Of a stretch of 64,000 bases of DNA, positions 9,770 to 18,951 are shown piece after piece. Position numbers and translations under genes: made by a program. Position 1 is the first letter of the stretch, and each line of letters begins with the position of its first letter. The stretch comes from Paracoccus aeridis (GTDB lineage: Bacteria; Pseudomonadota; Alphaproteobacteria; Rhodobacterales; Rhodobacteraceae), in assembly GCF_004923205.2 (NCBI RefSeq), contig NZ_SELD02000006.1, positions 124,001 through 188,000 on the forward strand, read 5' to 3'. The notes under the pieces were generated by a model that was not told the DNA's origin, did not search any database, and saw only the letters and a list, made by a program, of their open reading frames with translations.

Positions 9770-10545
9770 CCAACGCACCCGCCCCCCGGATCGAGGTCCA
9801 GGACCTCACCGTCGTCTTCGGCGAGGACGAGCGCCGCGTCGTCGCGGTCGATGCCGTATCGTTCCGGGTCGAGCCGGGGTCGTCTTTCGGGCTGGTGGGC
9901 GAGTCGGGATCGGGGAAATCCACGGTGCTCCGCGCGATCTGCGGCCTCGCGCCGGTCGCGGGCGGGCGGATCCTGATCGACGGAAAGCCCCTGACCCTGC
10001 GGCGCGACAAGGCGTTCACGCGGCAGGTGCAGATGGTTTTCCAGGACCCCTACGGCTCGCTCCACCCCCGCCACACCATCGACCGCATCCTGTCGGAGCC
10101 GCTGGCGATCCACGGGTTCCGCGACCGCGACAGGCGGATCACGCGGGCGCTGTCGGACGTTGGGCTGGACCCGGCCTTCCGCTTCCGCCTGCCGCACCAG
10201 CTGTCGGGCGGCCAGCGCCAGCGGGTGGCGATCGCCCGGGCGCTGATCCTGGAGCCGACGATCCTGCTGCTGGACGAACCCACCAGCGCGCTCGACGCCT
10301 CGATTCAGGCGGAGATCCTGAACCTGCTGTCGCGGCTGCGGCGCGAGAGGAACCTGACCTACCTGTTCGTCAGCCACGATCTCGCCGTGATCGACCACAT
10401 GTGCGACCGGCTGCTGGTCATGAAGGGCGGGCAGGCGGTCGAGGAACTGGCCGAGGGCGCGCTGTCGCACCGGCAGGTGGAAAGCGACTACACCCGTGCG
10501 CTGATGAAGGCGAGCGAAGGCTTCGTGCGCCCGGACGCCGCGTAA
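9766..10545 (+). CDS. Peptide-type ABC importer, DppF-like ATPase
   Basis: This 259-residue ATPase has Walker A GESGSGKS, Q-loop VFQDPYGSLHPRHTIDRIL, signature LSGGQRQR, Walker B LLLDEPTSALDAS and H-loop FVSHDL. The SLHPRHT stretch is characteristic of the DppF/OppF partner. It is the last gene of the five-gene operon, followed after 61 bases by the convergent Lrp-type gene. All catalytic motifs look intact in both ATPases of this system. Confidence 0.92.
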   Translation: MTNAPAPRIEVQDLTVVFGEDERRVVAVDAVSFRVEPGSSFGLVGESGSGKSTVLRAICGLAPVAGGRILIDGKPLTLRRDKAFTRQVQMVFQDPYGSLHPRHTIDRILSEPLAIHGFRDRDRRITRALSDVGLDPAFRFRLPHQLSGGQRQRVAIARALILEPTILLLDEPTSALDASIQAEILNLLSRLRRERNLTYLFVSHDLAVIDHMCDRLLVMKGGQAVEELAEGALSHRQVESDYTRALMKASEGFVRPDAA

Positions 10546-10562
10546 GCGCGAGCCGGTGCCGG

Positions 10563-10583
10563 CATCCGCGTCGCCCGCGGATG
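10563..10583. terminator. Hairpin between convergent dppF-like and lrp-like genes
   Basis: CATCCGCG (10563-10570) pairs with CGCGGATG (10576-10583) across a 5-base loop, inside the 61-base gap between two converging genes. It is placed to stop transcription from both sides, but has no T tract on either strand. Confidence 0.35.
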
Positions 10584-10606
10584 GCCCCGGCGGCACGGAC
10601 CCTCGC

Positions 10607-11080
10607 TCACCTGTTGCGGGTGTCCACCGGATAGGCGGTGGTGAACTTGATCCGCTCCATCACGAAATGCGAGGTCAGGTTCTTGATCGGAACCGCGTCG
10701 GTCAGCCGCTTGTAGAGCGCGTCGAACGACGCCATGTCCGCGACCGCGACCCGCAGCAGGTAGTCCATCTCGCCGGCCATGCGATGCACCTCGAGGATCT
10801 CGGGAATGACGGAGGTGGCCTCGGCGAAGGCCTGCCGCCACGCGGCGGAATGATCCATTGCCTCGATCCCCACGAACACCGTCAGGCCGAAGCCCAGCCG
10901 GGCCGGATCGGCAATCGCCACGCGGCCGGTCAGCACGCCGGTTTCCTGCAGTTTCTGGATCCGCTTCCAGCACGGCGTCTGCGACAGGCCGACCTTGTCC
11001 GCGATCTGGGCGACGGGGATCGTCGCATCGCGCATGAGTTCCGCCACGATCTTGCGATCGATGAGATCGAGTGCGTCCAT
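10607..11080 (-). CDS. Lrp/AsnC family transcriptional regulator
   Basis: This 157-residue protein has an N-terminal winged helix-turn-helix (residues 5-60; PVAQIADKVGLSQTPCWKRI is the recognition region) and a C-terminal RAM ligand-binding domain (AGEMDYLLRVAVADMASFDALY). A GGGGAC site lies 5 bases before the ATG. Such proteins sense amino acids and form octamers on DNA. It converges on the peptide importer operon and is divergent from the Rrf2 gene, so control of either is possible. The target cannot be read from sequence. Confidence 0.92.
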   Translation of the reverse strand: MDALDLIDRKIVAELMRDATIPVAQIADKVGLSQTPCWKRIQKLQETGVLTGRVAIADPARLGFGLTVFVGIEAMDHSAAWRQAFAEATSVIPEILEVHRMAGEMDYLLRVAVADMASFDALYKRLTDAVPIKNLTSHFVMERIKFTTAYPVDTRNR

Positions 11081-11299
11081 CGGCGTCCCCAGTCCTGCTG
11101 CTGCGGCGGGCCAGGCTGCCCGCGTGCTTCGGGCCGAACATGACAGAGGCCGGCCGATTGTCTATGGTCAGGATCGTGTATTTCCCCGTGCCGGAACAAC
11201 GTGATTCCAGTCGGTTGAGCCGACGCGCACGCACCCTGCGCGCATGGCCCCGCCGATCCGGTCCTTGATCCGCCCCGACCCGTCTGCTTAGGTCGCGCC

Positions 11300-11752
11300 A
11301 TGATCACCCAGAAGATGAAGTATGCGCTGAAGGCCCTGCTGGCGCTGGCGGACGAAGCGGCACGAGACCAGCCCCGGGCGCTCACGATCGAGGAGATCGC
11401 GGCCCGATCGGGTGCGCCCAAGCGGTTTCTGGAGCACATCCTGCTCGACGTGCGGAACGCCGGGGTGATCGCGTCGATGCGCGGCCGGTCGGGCGGCTAC
11501 CGGCTGGCCAAGAACCCGTCCGAGGTGTCGATCTCGGACCTGCTGCGCCGCATTGACGGGCCGATCGCGCCCCTGCCCTGCCTGTCGCGCAGCGCCTACC
11601 AGCGCTGCGAGGACTGCACCGACGAGGCGACGTGCCGCATCCGCCGCACCTTCGGCGAAGTGTTCTGGAGCTACCTGCTGATCATCGAGTCCCTCACGCT
11701 TGAAGACATGCTGCGCTCGGACGCCTGCGTCGAGCAGATCTTCGGGACCTGA
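11300..11752 (+). CDS. Rrf2 family regulator with a four-cysteine cluster
   Basis: This 150-residue Rrf2-type winged-helix regulator has an N-terminal DNA-binding domain (MKYALKALLALADEA; SGAPKRFLEHILLDVRNAGVI; SGGYRLAK). Cys94, Cys103, Cys106 and Cys112 lie where IscR, RirA and NsrR hold their Fe-S cluster, but the spacing C-x8-C-x2-C-x5-C differs from all three. A further Cys143 is near the C-terminus. It lies directly upstream of, and in line with, the sulfate importer operon. Control of sulfur uptake through a cluster or cysteine-based sensor is the natural inference, by analogy with CymR-type Rrf2 proteins. The family is certain; effector and target are not. Confidence 0.9.
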   Translation: MITQKMKYALKALLALADEAARDQPRALTIEEIAARSGAPKRFLEHILLDVRNAGVIASMRGRSGGYRLAKNPSEVSISDLLRRIDGPIAPLPCLSRSAYQRCEDCTDEATCRIRRTFGEVFWSYLLIIESLTLEDMLRSDACVEQIFGT

Positions 11753-11868
11753 GGCTTCTCCGGCCGGGCGCCGTCTTCGGCAGCGTGTGCGGCCGCCGTT
11801 CCGGCGCGTGAAGGATCGCCGGAGAACAAACTTCCAAAATCACGATGAACTTCGACGAGATTTCTTCC

Positions 11869-11897
11869 TTGTCATAGACGACCCGCTCTGTCGTAAT
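11869..11897 (+). promoter_or_regulatory. Candidate promoter and operator for the sulfate operon
   Basis: TTGTCA (11869-11874) and CGTAAT (11892-11897) are separated by 17 bases, a reasonable sigma-70 match. A 5-bp inverted repeat, ACGAC (11878-11882) and GTCGT (11890-11894), sits over the spacer and -10 box, a natural place for a repressor such as the neighbouring Rrf2 protein. The match is by eye only. Confidence 0.35.
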
Positions 11898-11944
11898 TAC
11901 CTCGACCGGACGTGATGGACGCCGGGCCGACAGGGAGATCCCGG

Positions 11945-12073
11945 ATGACCGCCCGGATGATGCGCCAGCAACCGCTTACCATCATGGGCATGGGGCCGCT
12001 GATGCCCCGCATGATGCCGAAAGACGAACCTTTCACCGCCCCCGGTGGGGCCACGGCACGACAGGAGATTTCC
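11945..12073 (+). other. Methionine-codon-rich leader in frame with sbp
   Basis: The gap 11753-12073 holds the promoter candidate and then an open stretch from the ATG at 11945, preceded by GGGAG, that is in frame with sbp and has no stop before it. Eight ATG codons (11945, 11957, 11960, 11984, 11990, 12002, 12011, 12014) fall within 72 bases, giving the run [20 protein letters not shown] and then PRMM. Translation from here would put 43 residues in front of the sbp signal peptide, which argues against it as the real start. It may instead be a methionine-dependent leader or a chance artefact. Confidence 0.35.
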
Positions 12074-13138
12074 ATGCCGACCACCAACACCCCTGCCGCC
12101 CGCGCCGCCGCGCAGGGCGCCGCCCGGCGCGCCGGATGGCCGGTGCCGCGCTTTCTCACGGGCGCGCTGTCGGCGCTCGCCATGGGGGCCGTGGTTCTTG
12201 GTGCCGCCGAGATCCGCGCCGAGACGCTGCTGAACGTCAGTTACGACCCGACGCGCGAGCTCTACCGCGAGTTCAACGAGGCCTTCGCGAAGCACTGGAC
12301 CGACCAGGGCCACCCCGCCCCGCAGATCGAGACCAGCCACGGCGGCTCCGGCAGCCAGGCGCGGGCGGTGATCGACGGGCTGGCCGCGCAGGTCGTCACG
12401 CTTGCTCTCGCCAGCGACATCGACAGGATCGCCGAAGCCGGCAAGCTGCCCGCCGACTGGCAGTCGAAGCTGCCGCACAACTCATCGCCCTATACCTCGA
12501 CGATCGTGTTCCTGGTGCGCGAGGGCAACCCCAAGGGCATACTGGACTGGGGCGACCTCGTGAACGACGGCGTGCAGGTCATCACGCCGAACCCCAAGAC
12601 ATCGGGCGGGGCTCGCTGGAACTACCTCGCCGCGTGGGCCTGGGCCGAGAAGAACGGGCAGGATCCGAGGGAGTTCGTGGGCAAGCTGTACAGGAACGTG
12701 CCGGTGCTGGATTCAGGCGCCCGGGGCGCCACCACGACCTTCGCGCAGCGAGGGATCGGCGACGTGCTGCTGGCATGGGAGAACGAGGCGTATCTGGCGC
12801 TGAAGGAACTGGGCGAGGATCAGTTCGACATCGTCGCGCCGTCCGTGTCGATCCGCGCCGAGCCGCCGGTCGCGCTGGTCGAGGGCAACGTCAGGACGCC
12901 GGAATCGCGGGAACTGGCGCAGGCCTACCTCGACTACCTCTACGCGCCCGAAGGGCAGGCGCTCGCCTTCAAGCACTTCTACCGCGCCTGGGACGCCTCG
13001 GCCGCGAACCCCGAGGACGTGGCCCGCTTCCCGGAACTGGATCTCGTCGGGATCGAGGACTTCGGCGGCTGGGCCAGGGTGCAGCCCGAGCACTTCGGCG
13101 ACGGCGGCATCTTCGACCAGATCTACGTCCCGAAGTGA
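12074..13138 (+). CDS. sbp: Sulfate/thiosulfate ABC importer, periplasmic binding protein
   Basis: This 354-residue periplasmic protein captures sulfate for the CysTWA transporter. The start at 12074 is supported by AGGAGA five bases upstream. It gives a signal sequence (basic start, hydrophobic [18 protein letters not shown], cut near IRAE). The mature protein begins [20 protein letters not shown] and contains [12 protein letters not shown] and [19 protein letters not shown], all characteristic of Sbp/CysP. An in-frame extension upstream is unlikely because it would bury the signal peptide. It is the first gene of sbp-cysT-cysW-cysA. Confidence 0.94.
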   Translation: MPTTNTPAARAAAQGAARRAGWPVPRFLTGALSALAMGAVVLGAAEIRAETLLNVSYDPTRELYREFNEAFAKHWTDQGHPAPQIETSHGGSGSQARAVIDGLAAQVVTLALASDIDRIAEAGKLPADWQSKLPHNSSPYTSTIVFLVREGNPKGILDWGDLVNDGVQVITPNPKTSGGARWNYLAAWAWAEKNGQDPREFVGKLYRNVPVLDSGARGATTTFAQRGIGDVLLAWENEAYLALKELGEDQFDIVAPSVSIRAEPPVALVEGNVRTPESRELAQAYLDYLYAPEGQALAFKHFYRAWDASAANPEDVARFPELDLVGIEDFGGWARVQPEHFGDGGIFDQIYVPK

Positions 13139-13157
13139 GCAGAGGCGGCGCAAAGCG

Positions 13158-13994
13158 ATGGGCAAGCCCCTGATCCACAGATCCCCGATGCCGGGCCTCG
13201 GCCTGTCGATGGGGATCACCCTCACGATGCTTTCGATCGTCGTGCTGCTGCCGATCGGCGCGCTGCTCGCCAAGGGTGCGAGCTTCGGCATCGGCAACAT
13301 CTGGGATACCGTGAACCGTGACCGCGTGTGGGCCGCGCTGTTCCTGTCGTTCCGCCTGTCGCTGTTCGCGGCGCTGTTCAACCTGGTGTTCGGCGTGCTG
13401 CTGGCCTGGGTGCTGGTGCGCTACCGCTTCCCCGGCCGCCGCATCCTCGACGCCGCGGTCGACCTGCCCTTCGCGCTGCCCACCGCCGTCGCAGGCATCG
13501 CCCTGACCGCGCTTCATGCCCCGAACGGGGCGTTCGGCTCGATCTTGGGGCAACTCGGCTGGCGCGTCGCCTACACGCAATGGGGCATCCTGATCGCGCT
13601 GATCTTCGTCGGCCTGCCCTTCGTCACCCGCACCGTGCAGCCGGTCGTCGAGGAAATCGAGCGCGAGGTCGAGGAAGCCTCCGCCACCCTCGGCGCGAGC
13701 CGCTTTCATACTTTGCGGCATGTCGTCCTGCCGATGCTGGCGCCCGCGGCGCTGACGGGCTTCGCGCTCGCGCTCGCCCGCGCGGTCGGCGAATACGGGT
13801 CGGTCATCTTCATCGCGGGAAACATCCCGCTGGTGACGGAGATCGCGCCGCTGCTGATCGTGATCCAGCTGGAGGAATTCAACTACGACGCCGCCGCTTC
13901 GATCGGCATCGCCATGCTGCTCATCAGCTTCGCGCTTCTGCTTGTCATCAACCTGATCCAGGTCTGGAGCCGCCGGAGAATCGGTCATGTCTGA
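13158..13994 (+). CDS. cysT: Sulfate ABC importer permease CysT (CysU)
   Basis: This 278-residue inner-membrane protein has about six membrane helices. Family signatures are LPFALPTAVAGIALTAL, FVGLPFVTRTVQPVVEEIER and the coupling loop EEASATLGASRFHTLRHVVLP. It starts 19 bases after sbp and overlaps cysW by eight bases, so coordinated translation is expected. With CysW it forms the sulfate channel. Confidence 0.94.
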   Translation: MGKPLIHRSPMPGLGLSMGITLTMLSIVVLLPIGALLAKGASFGIGNIWDTVNRDRVWAALFLSFRLSLFAALFNLVFGVLLAWVLVRYRFPGRRILDAAVDLPFALPTAVAGIALTALHAPNGAFGSILGQLGWRVAYTQWGILIALIFVGLPFVTRTVQPVVEEIEREVEEASATLGASRFHTLRHVVLPMLAPAALTGFALALARAVGEYGSVIFIAGNIPLVTEIAPLLIVIQLEEFNYDAAASIGIAMLLISFALLLVINLIQVWSRRRIGHV

Positions 13995-14886
13995 CGCATC
14001 CGCCCTTGCCCGCGCAGCCGCGCCGGACGCGCCCCGCGCCCGCGCCTTCCGCGCCGCCACCGACGAATCCCCGCTCGTGCGGTGGATCCTTGTCGCCGTG
14101 GCCGTGACGGGTCTTCTGGTCCTCGTCGGCGCGCCGCTGTTCGTGGTCTTCTCCGAGGCGCTGGCCCAGGGCTGGTCGGCGGCGGCGAAGAGCCTGAGCA
14201 ACCGGGACGCCCGCTCCGCGATCCGGCTGACGCTGACGATCGCCGCCATCGCCGTGCCGCTGAACGCGATCTTCGGGATCGCGGCGGCGTGGTTCATCAC
14301 CAAGTTCGATTTCCGCGGCAAGGCGGTCCTCATCACGCTGATCGACCTGCCCTTCTCGGTCAGCCCGGTCGTCGCGGGTCTCTGCATCGTCCTGATGTTC
14401 GGGGCGAACTCCGCCATCGGCGGCTGGCTGGTGGCGCACGACCTGCCCATCGTCTTCGCCCTGCCCGGCATCGTCCTTGCCACGCTGTTCGTGACCTTCC
14501 CCTTCGTCGCGCGCGAGCTGATCCCGGTGATGATCGAACAGGGCCGGGCAGAGGAGGAAGCGGCGCTTACGCTCGGCGCGTCCGGCTGGCGCATCTTCCG
14601 CACCGTGACGCTGCCCAACATCCGCTGGGCGCTGTTCTACGGCGTCCTGCTGTCGAACGCCCGCGCCATGGGCGAGTTCGGGGCCGTAGCGGTCGTGTCC
14701 GGCAAGATCCGCGGCCAGACCGCGACCATGCCGATCACGATCGAGATGCTCTACAACGAATACCTGTCCGTCGCCGCGTTCAGCATGGCGGCGGAGCTGA
14801 CGCTGCTCGCGCTCGTCACCCTTCTGCTGAAGGCCGCGCTGGAAATGCGCCACGCCGACCAGCTTGCCGCCTTCCGCCGCCACTGA
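13987..14886 (+). CDS. cysW: Sulfate ABC importer permease CysW
   Basis: This 299-residue second channel subunit has about six membrane helices after a 35-residue polar, Ala-rich N-terminus. Signatures are [36 protein letters not shown] and the loop [23 protein letters not shown]. The segment [20 protein letters not shown] is also typical of CysW. It overlaps cysT by eight bases and is 22 bases from cysA. Confidence 0.94.
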   Translation: MSDASALARAAAPDAPRARAFRAATDESPLVRWILVAVAVTGLLVLVGAPLFVVFSEALAQGWSAAAKSLSNRDARSAIRLTLTIAAIAVPLNAIFGIAAAWFITKFDFRGKAVLITLIDLPFSVSPVVAGLCIVLMFGANSAIGGWLVAHDLPIVFALPGIVLATLFVTFPFVARELIPVMIEQGRAEEEAALTLGASGWRIFRTVTLPNIRWALFYGVLLSNARAMGEFGAVAVVSGKIRGQTATMPITIEMLYNEYLSVAAFSMAAELTLLALVTLLLKAALEMRHADQLAAFRRH

Positions 14887-14908
14887 CCCGGCCATGAGGA
14901 GCCCGATC

Positions 14909-15628
14909 ATGCATATCGAGATCGACGAAATCGCCAAGGCCTTCGGCGCCACCACCGCGCTGCACCCGGTGTCGCTGGCCATCCCCTCGGGGGCGCTGGT
15001 GGGGCTGCTGGGTCCGTCCGGGTCCGGCAAGACGACGCTGCTCCGGATCCTCGGCGGCCTCGAGTACCCCTCCTCGGGGCGGGTGCTGTTCGACGGCAGG
15101 GACGCGACCGGCCTTACCGTGCAGGAACGCCGCGCGGGCTTCGTGTTCCAGTCCTACGCGCTGTTCCGGCACATGACGGTGTTCGACAACATCGCCTACG
15201 GGCTGAACGCGCGCCCGCGCGCCAGCCGCCCGCCCGGGGCCGAGATCGCGCGCCGCGTGACGAAGCTGCTCGACCTGATCCAGCTGCCCGAGATCGGCAG
15301 GCGCTACCCGAGCCAGCTTTCGGGCGGCCAGCGGCAGCGGGTGGCGCTCGCCCGCGCGCTCGCGATCGAGCCGCGGATGCTGCTGCTGGACGAGCCGTTC
15401 GGCGCCCTTGACGCCAAGGTGCGCAAGGAACTGCGGCAGGGCCTGCGCCACATCCACGACGAGACTGGCCTGACGACGGTATTCGTCACCCACGACCAGG
15501 ACGAAGCGATGGAGCTGGCCGACCTCGTCGTGGTGATGTCGATGGGGCGGATCGAACAGATCGGCAAACCCGCCGACATCCGCGCATGCCCTGCGACCGC
15601 GTTCGTGCGCGACTTCATCACCGCCTGA
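14909..15628 (+). CDS. cysA: Sulfate ABC importer ATPase CysA, short form
   Basis: This 239-residue ATPase energises CysTW. Walker A GPSGSGKT is at 35-42, the Q-loop is [18 protein letters not shown], the signature LSGGQ is at 137-141, Walker B LLLDEP at 158-163, and the H-loop is [13 protein letters not shown]. The ATG at 14909 has AGGAG seven bases upstream; earlier in-frame codons lie within that site. The protein stops at FVRDFITA, just after the nucleotide-binding domain. It lacks the roughly 100-residue C-terminal TOBE/regulatory region present in E. coli CysA. No frameshifted remnant is obvious in the next 280 bases, so the short form looks genuine. Confidence 0.92.
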   Translation: MHIEIDEIAKAFGATTALHPVSLAIPSGALVGLLGPSGSGKTTLLRILGGLEYPSSGRVLFDGRDATGLTVQERRAGFVFQSYALFRHMTVFDNIAYGLNARPRASRPPGAEIARRVTKLLDLIQLPEIGRRYPSQLSGGQRQRVALARALAIEPRMLLLDEPFGALDAKVRKELRQGLRHIHDETGLTTVFVTHDQDEAMELADLVVVMSMGRIEQIGKPADIRACPATAFVRDFITA

Positions 15629-15909
15629 CGACCAACGCCCGGTCACGCCCCGGCCTGCCCGGCGGCGGACGTCGTCGCGCCGCAGCTTCGAAGGGTTTTC
15701 CGCGTCTACACACCGCGGCGACCCGCACCAACGCGATGTCCACGCGGTCGAGGCCCGACGCCGCAGCGGGATCACACCCTGACCCGGCGCGTCCGGAACC
15801 TCTATCCGGCAAGCCGCAAGCCCGACCCCGCACGTTCCCGCAGGCTTCCATCTCCGCCCGGAACTCTGCCTGCCTGATTACCGTTCCGCGTCAATGGCCT
15901 GCGTGCGGG

Positions 15910-17370
15910 ATGAAGGGGATGCTGCCGGTGAGCATGGGAAGCCTGTTGTCGTACGCCTTCGCGGCCTACCTCGTCGTCACCGGCATCTTCATCATCGCCG
16001 AGAACCGGCGTCCCAGCGCCACCTTCGCGTGGATGATGCTGTTTGCGCTTCTGCCCGGCGCAGGCGTGGTGGTGTACCTGCTGTTCGGGCGCAAGGTCTT
16101 CGGCCAGACCAGGCGGCTCGCCCAGCAGGATCTCACCAACCGTCTGAAGCCGGTGCTTGAACGGCTGGAACCGGAACACCGCGCCGCGATGGAAGCGCTC
16201 GCCCGGGAGGGAGAGCACGACGCGCTGATCGCGCAGCTGATCGCCAGCACCTCCCTGTCCCATGTCTCGACCGGCAACCGGGTCGAGCTTCTGCGGAACG
16301 CCGATGCGGCTTATCCGGCGCTGTTCGAGGACCTCAAGCGGGCGCGCCATTCCATCCACCTGCAGTACTTCAGCTGGGGATCGGACGAACTCTGCGAAGG
16401 GCTGAAGGACGTGCTGGCGCAGAAGGTCGCCGAGGGCGTGACGGTCCGCATCCTCTACGACCCGCTGGGCTCGCTCACCATGCTGAAGCGGTCCTACCTG
16501 CGAGAGATGCGGGCGGCGGGGATCATGATGCGGCCCCTGTCGAAACTGTGGCGCATCCACACGATCAGCTATCGCAACCACCGCAAGATCGCCGTGATCG
16601 ACGGGCTCGTGGGCCATACCGGCGGGCTGAACATCGGCGGCGAGCACCTGGAGCCGCCGCCCGGCTTCGACCTGTGGCGCGATACCAACGTGCGGATCGA
16701 AGGCACCGCCGTGTCGCTGCTGCAGGCCGTCTTCGTCACCGACTGGCGCAACGCCACGGACGAGGACATCCTGACCCTCGACCTGTTCCCGGAACCGCCC
16801 GCCGATCTCGCGGGTGCCCGCCTGCCCGTGCAGATGGCGCTGTCGGGGCCGGATTCGCGCTGGGCGTCGATCCGGCAGCTTTATTTCGCAATGATCACCA
16901 ACGCGCGCGAGCGGATCTGCATCCAGTCCCCGTTCTTCATCCTGGACGACACGATCGCCGAGGCGCTCAAGACCGCGGCGCTGCAGGGGGTCGATGTACG
17001 CATCATGATCAGCGAACGGGGAACCGGGCAGTTCCTGCCCTACTGGGCCGCGAACACCTACCTGAAGGACGTGGCGCGGTCCGGGGCGAAGATTCTGCTT
17101 TACCGGACGGGCTACCTTCACGCCAAGATTGCCGCCATGGACGGGCGCGTGTGCACCATCGGGTCCGCGAACATCGACATCCGCAGCTTCAGCATCAACT
17201 ACGAACTGAACGCTGTGTTCTACGACGAGGCGCTGACCCGCGCGGTCGAGGCGGATTTCGACCGTGACGCGCTTGAATGCGTGGAATTCACGGCGCGGGA
17301 CTATGCCGCGCGCAAGCCGTGGCTGAGGTTCCGCGACTCGCTGGCGAGGCTTCTGTCACCCCTCCTGTGA
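15910..17370 (+). CDS. cls: Cardiolipin synthase (phospholipase D family)
   Basis: This protein of about 486 residues makes cardiolipin from phosphatidylglycerol at the inner membrane. The N-terminus has two membrane segments (SLLSYAFAAYLVVTGIFII and FAWMMLFALLPGAGVVVYLL), with the conserved RRPSATFAWM between them. Two HKD motifs follow: His224/Lys226/Asp231 (HRKIAVID) and His404/Lys406/Asp411 (HAKIAAMD). A long frame extends upstream to 15586 but is low-complexity and out of family. Starts at 15910, 15919, 15928 (GTG) and 15934 are all possible. The 3' end overlaps the convergent MBL-fold gene by 15 bases. Confidence 0.92.
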   Translation: MKGMLPVSMGSLLSYAFAAYLVVTGIFIIAENRRPSATFAWMMLFALLPGAGVVVYLLFGRKVFGQTRRLAQQDLTNRLKPVLERLEPEHRAAMEALAREGEHDALIAQLIASTSLSHVSTGNRVELLRNADAAYPALFEDLKRARHSIHLQYFSWGSDELCEGLKDVLAQKVAEGVTVRILYDPLGSLTMLKRSYLREMRAAGIMMRPLSKLWRIHTISYRNHRKIAVIDGLVGHTGGLNIGGEHLEPPPGFDLWRDTNVRIEGTAVSLLQAVFVTDWRNATDEDILTLDLFPEPPADLAGARLPVQMALSGPDSRWASIRQLYFAMITNARERICIQSPFFILDDTIAEALKTAALQGVDVRIMISERGTGQFLPYWAANTYLKDVARSGAKILLYRTGYLHAKIAAMDGRVCTIGSANIDIRSFSINYELNAVFYDEALTRAVEADFDRDALECVEFTARDYAARKPWLRFRDSLARLLSPLL

Positions 17371-18372
17371 CGGGCCGCCGCTGCCCGGCCAGTCGAGCTC
17401 GACCGGCTGCCCCGGCATGAGCGGGCGGAACAGGTCGCGCGGAAGCCCGCGCGCGTCGAGCACGCGGTCGAGTTCCGCCGGGGGCGCCTCGCGCGGCTCG
17501 TAGGTCATCTGGAACGTGCCCCAGTGATGGCCGAAGGCACGCCGGGCGCCGCAATCCAGCATGATCTGGACGGCCTCGGCGGGATCGACGTGCTGGTGCT
17601 GCATGAACCAGCGCGGCTCGTAGGCGCCGATGGGCAGCAGCGCCGCGTCGGGCGAGCCGTAGCGTTCGCGGATCCGGGGAAAGATGCTTCCGTCGCCGTA
17701 GCCGGTGTCGCCGACGTGGTAGAGAACGCCACCCTCCGCGCCGGTGATGACGAACGAACACCAGAGCGTCATGCCCCGGTCGTTGACGCCGCGGCCGGAC
17801 CAGTGGAACGACGGCTCGAAGTGCAGCGTCAGGCGGTCGGACAGCGACGTGCGGTCGCCCCAGTCATGGGTTTCCACCCGCAACGCGGGATCGTGCCGGC
17901 GCAGGATCGTGTCGTTGCCGAGCGGCGCGATGATCCGCGCCCCGTGTTCGCGGGCGATCCGCAGGATCGCCGGCACGTCCATGTGGTCGTAGTGGTTGTG
18001 GGTGATCAGCACCGCGTCGATCGGGGGCAGGTCGTCGATCCGTATCCCCGGCGGCTGAGCACGCTTCGGGCCGGTGTTCGGGACCGGCCCGAGACGGGGG
18101 GCGTAGACCGGATCGATCAGCAGGTTCGACCCGTCCACCTGCACCAGCACGCTCGCATGCCCGATGGGTCCGATGCGAAGATGCCGGACCCGCCGCGGCG
18201 GCACGTCGAACTTCGCGGGCGGCGTCACCACCGGCCAGAACCGCGCCGCCTTGACCGTGTTCATCCACGCGAGCTGCAGGAGCGAGTTCTTCGGCGGCTC
18301 GACGGGCGCATGGAAGCGCTGCCCGTCGAAGTGGTCGCTCACCGGCCCCTGGTAGAAGCGGTTCCTCGGCAC
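17356..18372 (-). CDS. MBL-fold metallo-hydrolase, NAPE-PLD/UlaG-like
   Basis: This 338-residue metallo-beta-lactamase-fold hydrolase has the metal motif HNHYDH at 125-130. Further ligands are probably in HVGDTGYGDG (Asp) and the late FGHHWGTF. The N-terminal region (GPIGHASVLVQVDGSNLLIDPVY) and the Trp-rich late part follow bacterial homologues of N-acylphosphatidylethanolamine phospholipase D. A phosphodiesterase acting on lipids or similar molecules is plausible. No signal peptide is evident. It converges on cls, with an overlap of 15 bases, and lies just downstream of the HdeD-like gene on the same strand. The substrate is unknown. Confidence 0.87.
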   Translation of the reverse strand: MPRNRFYQGPVSDHFDGQRFHAPVEPPKNSLLQLAWMNTVKAARFWPVVTPPAKFDVPPRRVRHLRIGPIGHASVLVQVDGSNLLIDPVYAPRLGPVPNTGPKRAQPPGIRIDDLPPIDAVLITHNHYDHMDVPAILRIAREHGARIIAPLGNDTILRRHDPALRVETHDWGDRTSLSDRLTLHFEPSFHWSGRGVNDRGMTLWCSFVITGAEGGVLYHVGDTGYGDGSIFPRIRERYGSPDAALLPIGAYEPRWFMQHQHVDPAEAVQIMLDCGARRAFGHHWGTFQMTYEPREAPPAELDRVLDARGLPRDLFRPLMPGQPVELDWPGSGGPSQEG

Positions 18373-18387
18373 GATCTCGCCTGCCCC

Positions 18388-18951
18388 TCAGCGGTGATCG
18401 CCGAGGCCGATCCCGAAGAATAGCCACGCGAGCCCCTGCGCGAGCAGGTCGGCCGCCAGCACCACCCCGAGCATCCACAGGCTGTTCAGCGGCCACTGGC
18501 CGATCACGACGATCCCGGCGACCACGCTGAGAATGCCGGTGCCGATGACCCAGACCCAGCCCTTCCGGTGCCTTTCGCGAAGCGCCACAATGACCCGAAG
18601 GACGCCGGACACCAGCAGCGCGATGCCCAGCATGAGCGTGAGGACGGTCGATGCGAGCAGCGGGTTCATCAGCGTGAACACGCCCGCCACCGCGTAGATC
18701 GCCGCCCCCAGCACGAGAAGCGCGGTCCGCCCCCAGCCGCGCACGCGGAACGCCAGCACGACCTGCGCGACGGCGCCGACGATCATCGCCAGACCGATGT
18801 AGTAGATCGAGGCCACGCTCGCCAGGAACAGGTTCGCGAAGGCGATGATCCCGAGGATCGTCAGGGCGATGCCCAGCGCGATAAACCATCCGCGATGGGC
18901 GCGCAGTTCCCCGGCGACCTCGCGGACGGGTGAGATGCGGGTGCTGACCAT
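18388..18951 (-). CDS. HdeD family small integral membrane protein
   Basis: This 187-residue protein has six predicted membrane helices in three similar hairpins. It matches the HdeD/DUF308 layout, for example WFIALGIALTILGIIAFANL near the N-terminus and ALLVSGVLRVIVALRERHRKGW in the middle. The start at 18951 is preferred because GGAGA lies about six bases upstream; an ATG at 18957 overlaps that site. A longer frame reaching 19224 would cross the thi leader on the other strand and looks spurious. HdeD of E. coli is linked to acid resistance at high cell density, but the molecular role is unknown. The MBL-fold gene follows 15 bases downstream and may be co-transcribed. Confidence 0.85.
   Translation of the reverse strand: MVSTRISPVREVAGELRAHRGWFIALGIALTILGIIAFANLFLASVASIYYIGLAMIVGAVAQVVLAFRVRGWGRTALLVLGAAIYAVAGVFTLMNPLLASTVLTLMLGIALLVSGVLRVIVALRERHRKGWVWVIGTGILSVVAGIVVIGQWPLNSLWMLGVVLAADLLAQGLAWLFFGIGLGDHR

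Noticed and set aside
11912..12073. In-frame N-terminal extension of Sbp from 11912 or 11945
   Set aside because: It would bury the signal peptide behind 43-54 residues, and the ATG at 12074 has a good ribosome site.
15586..15909. Extended N-terminus of cardiolipin synthase
   Set aside because: The 108 extra codons are Arg/Pro/Ala-rich low-complexity sequence before the conserved membrane segment.
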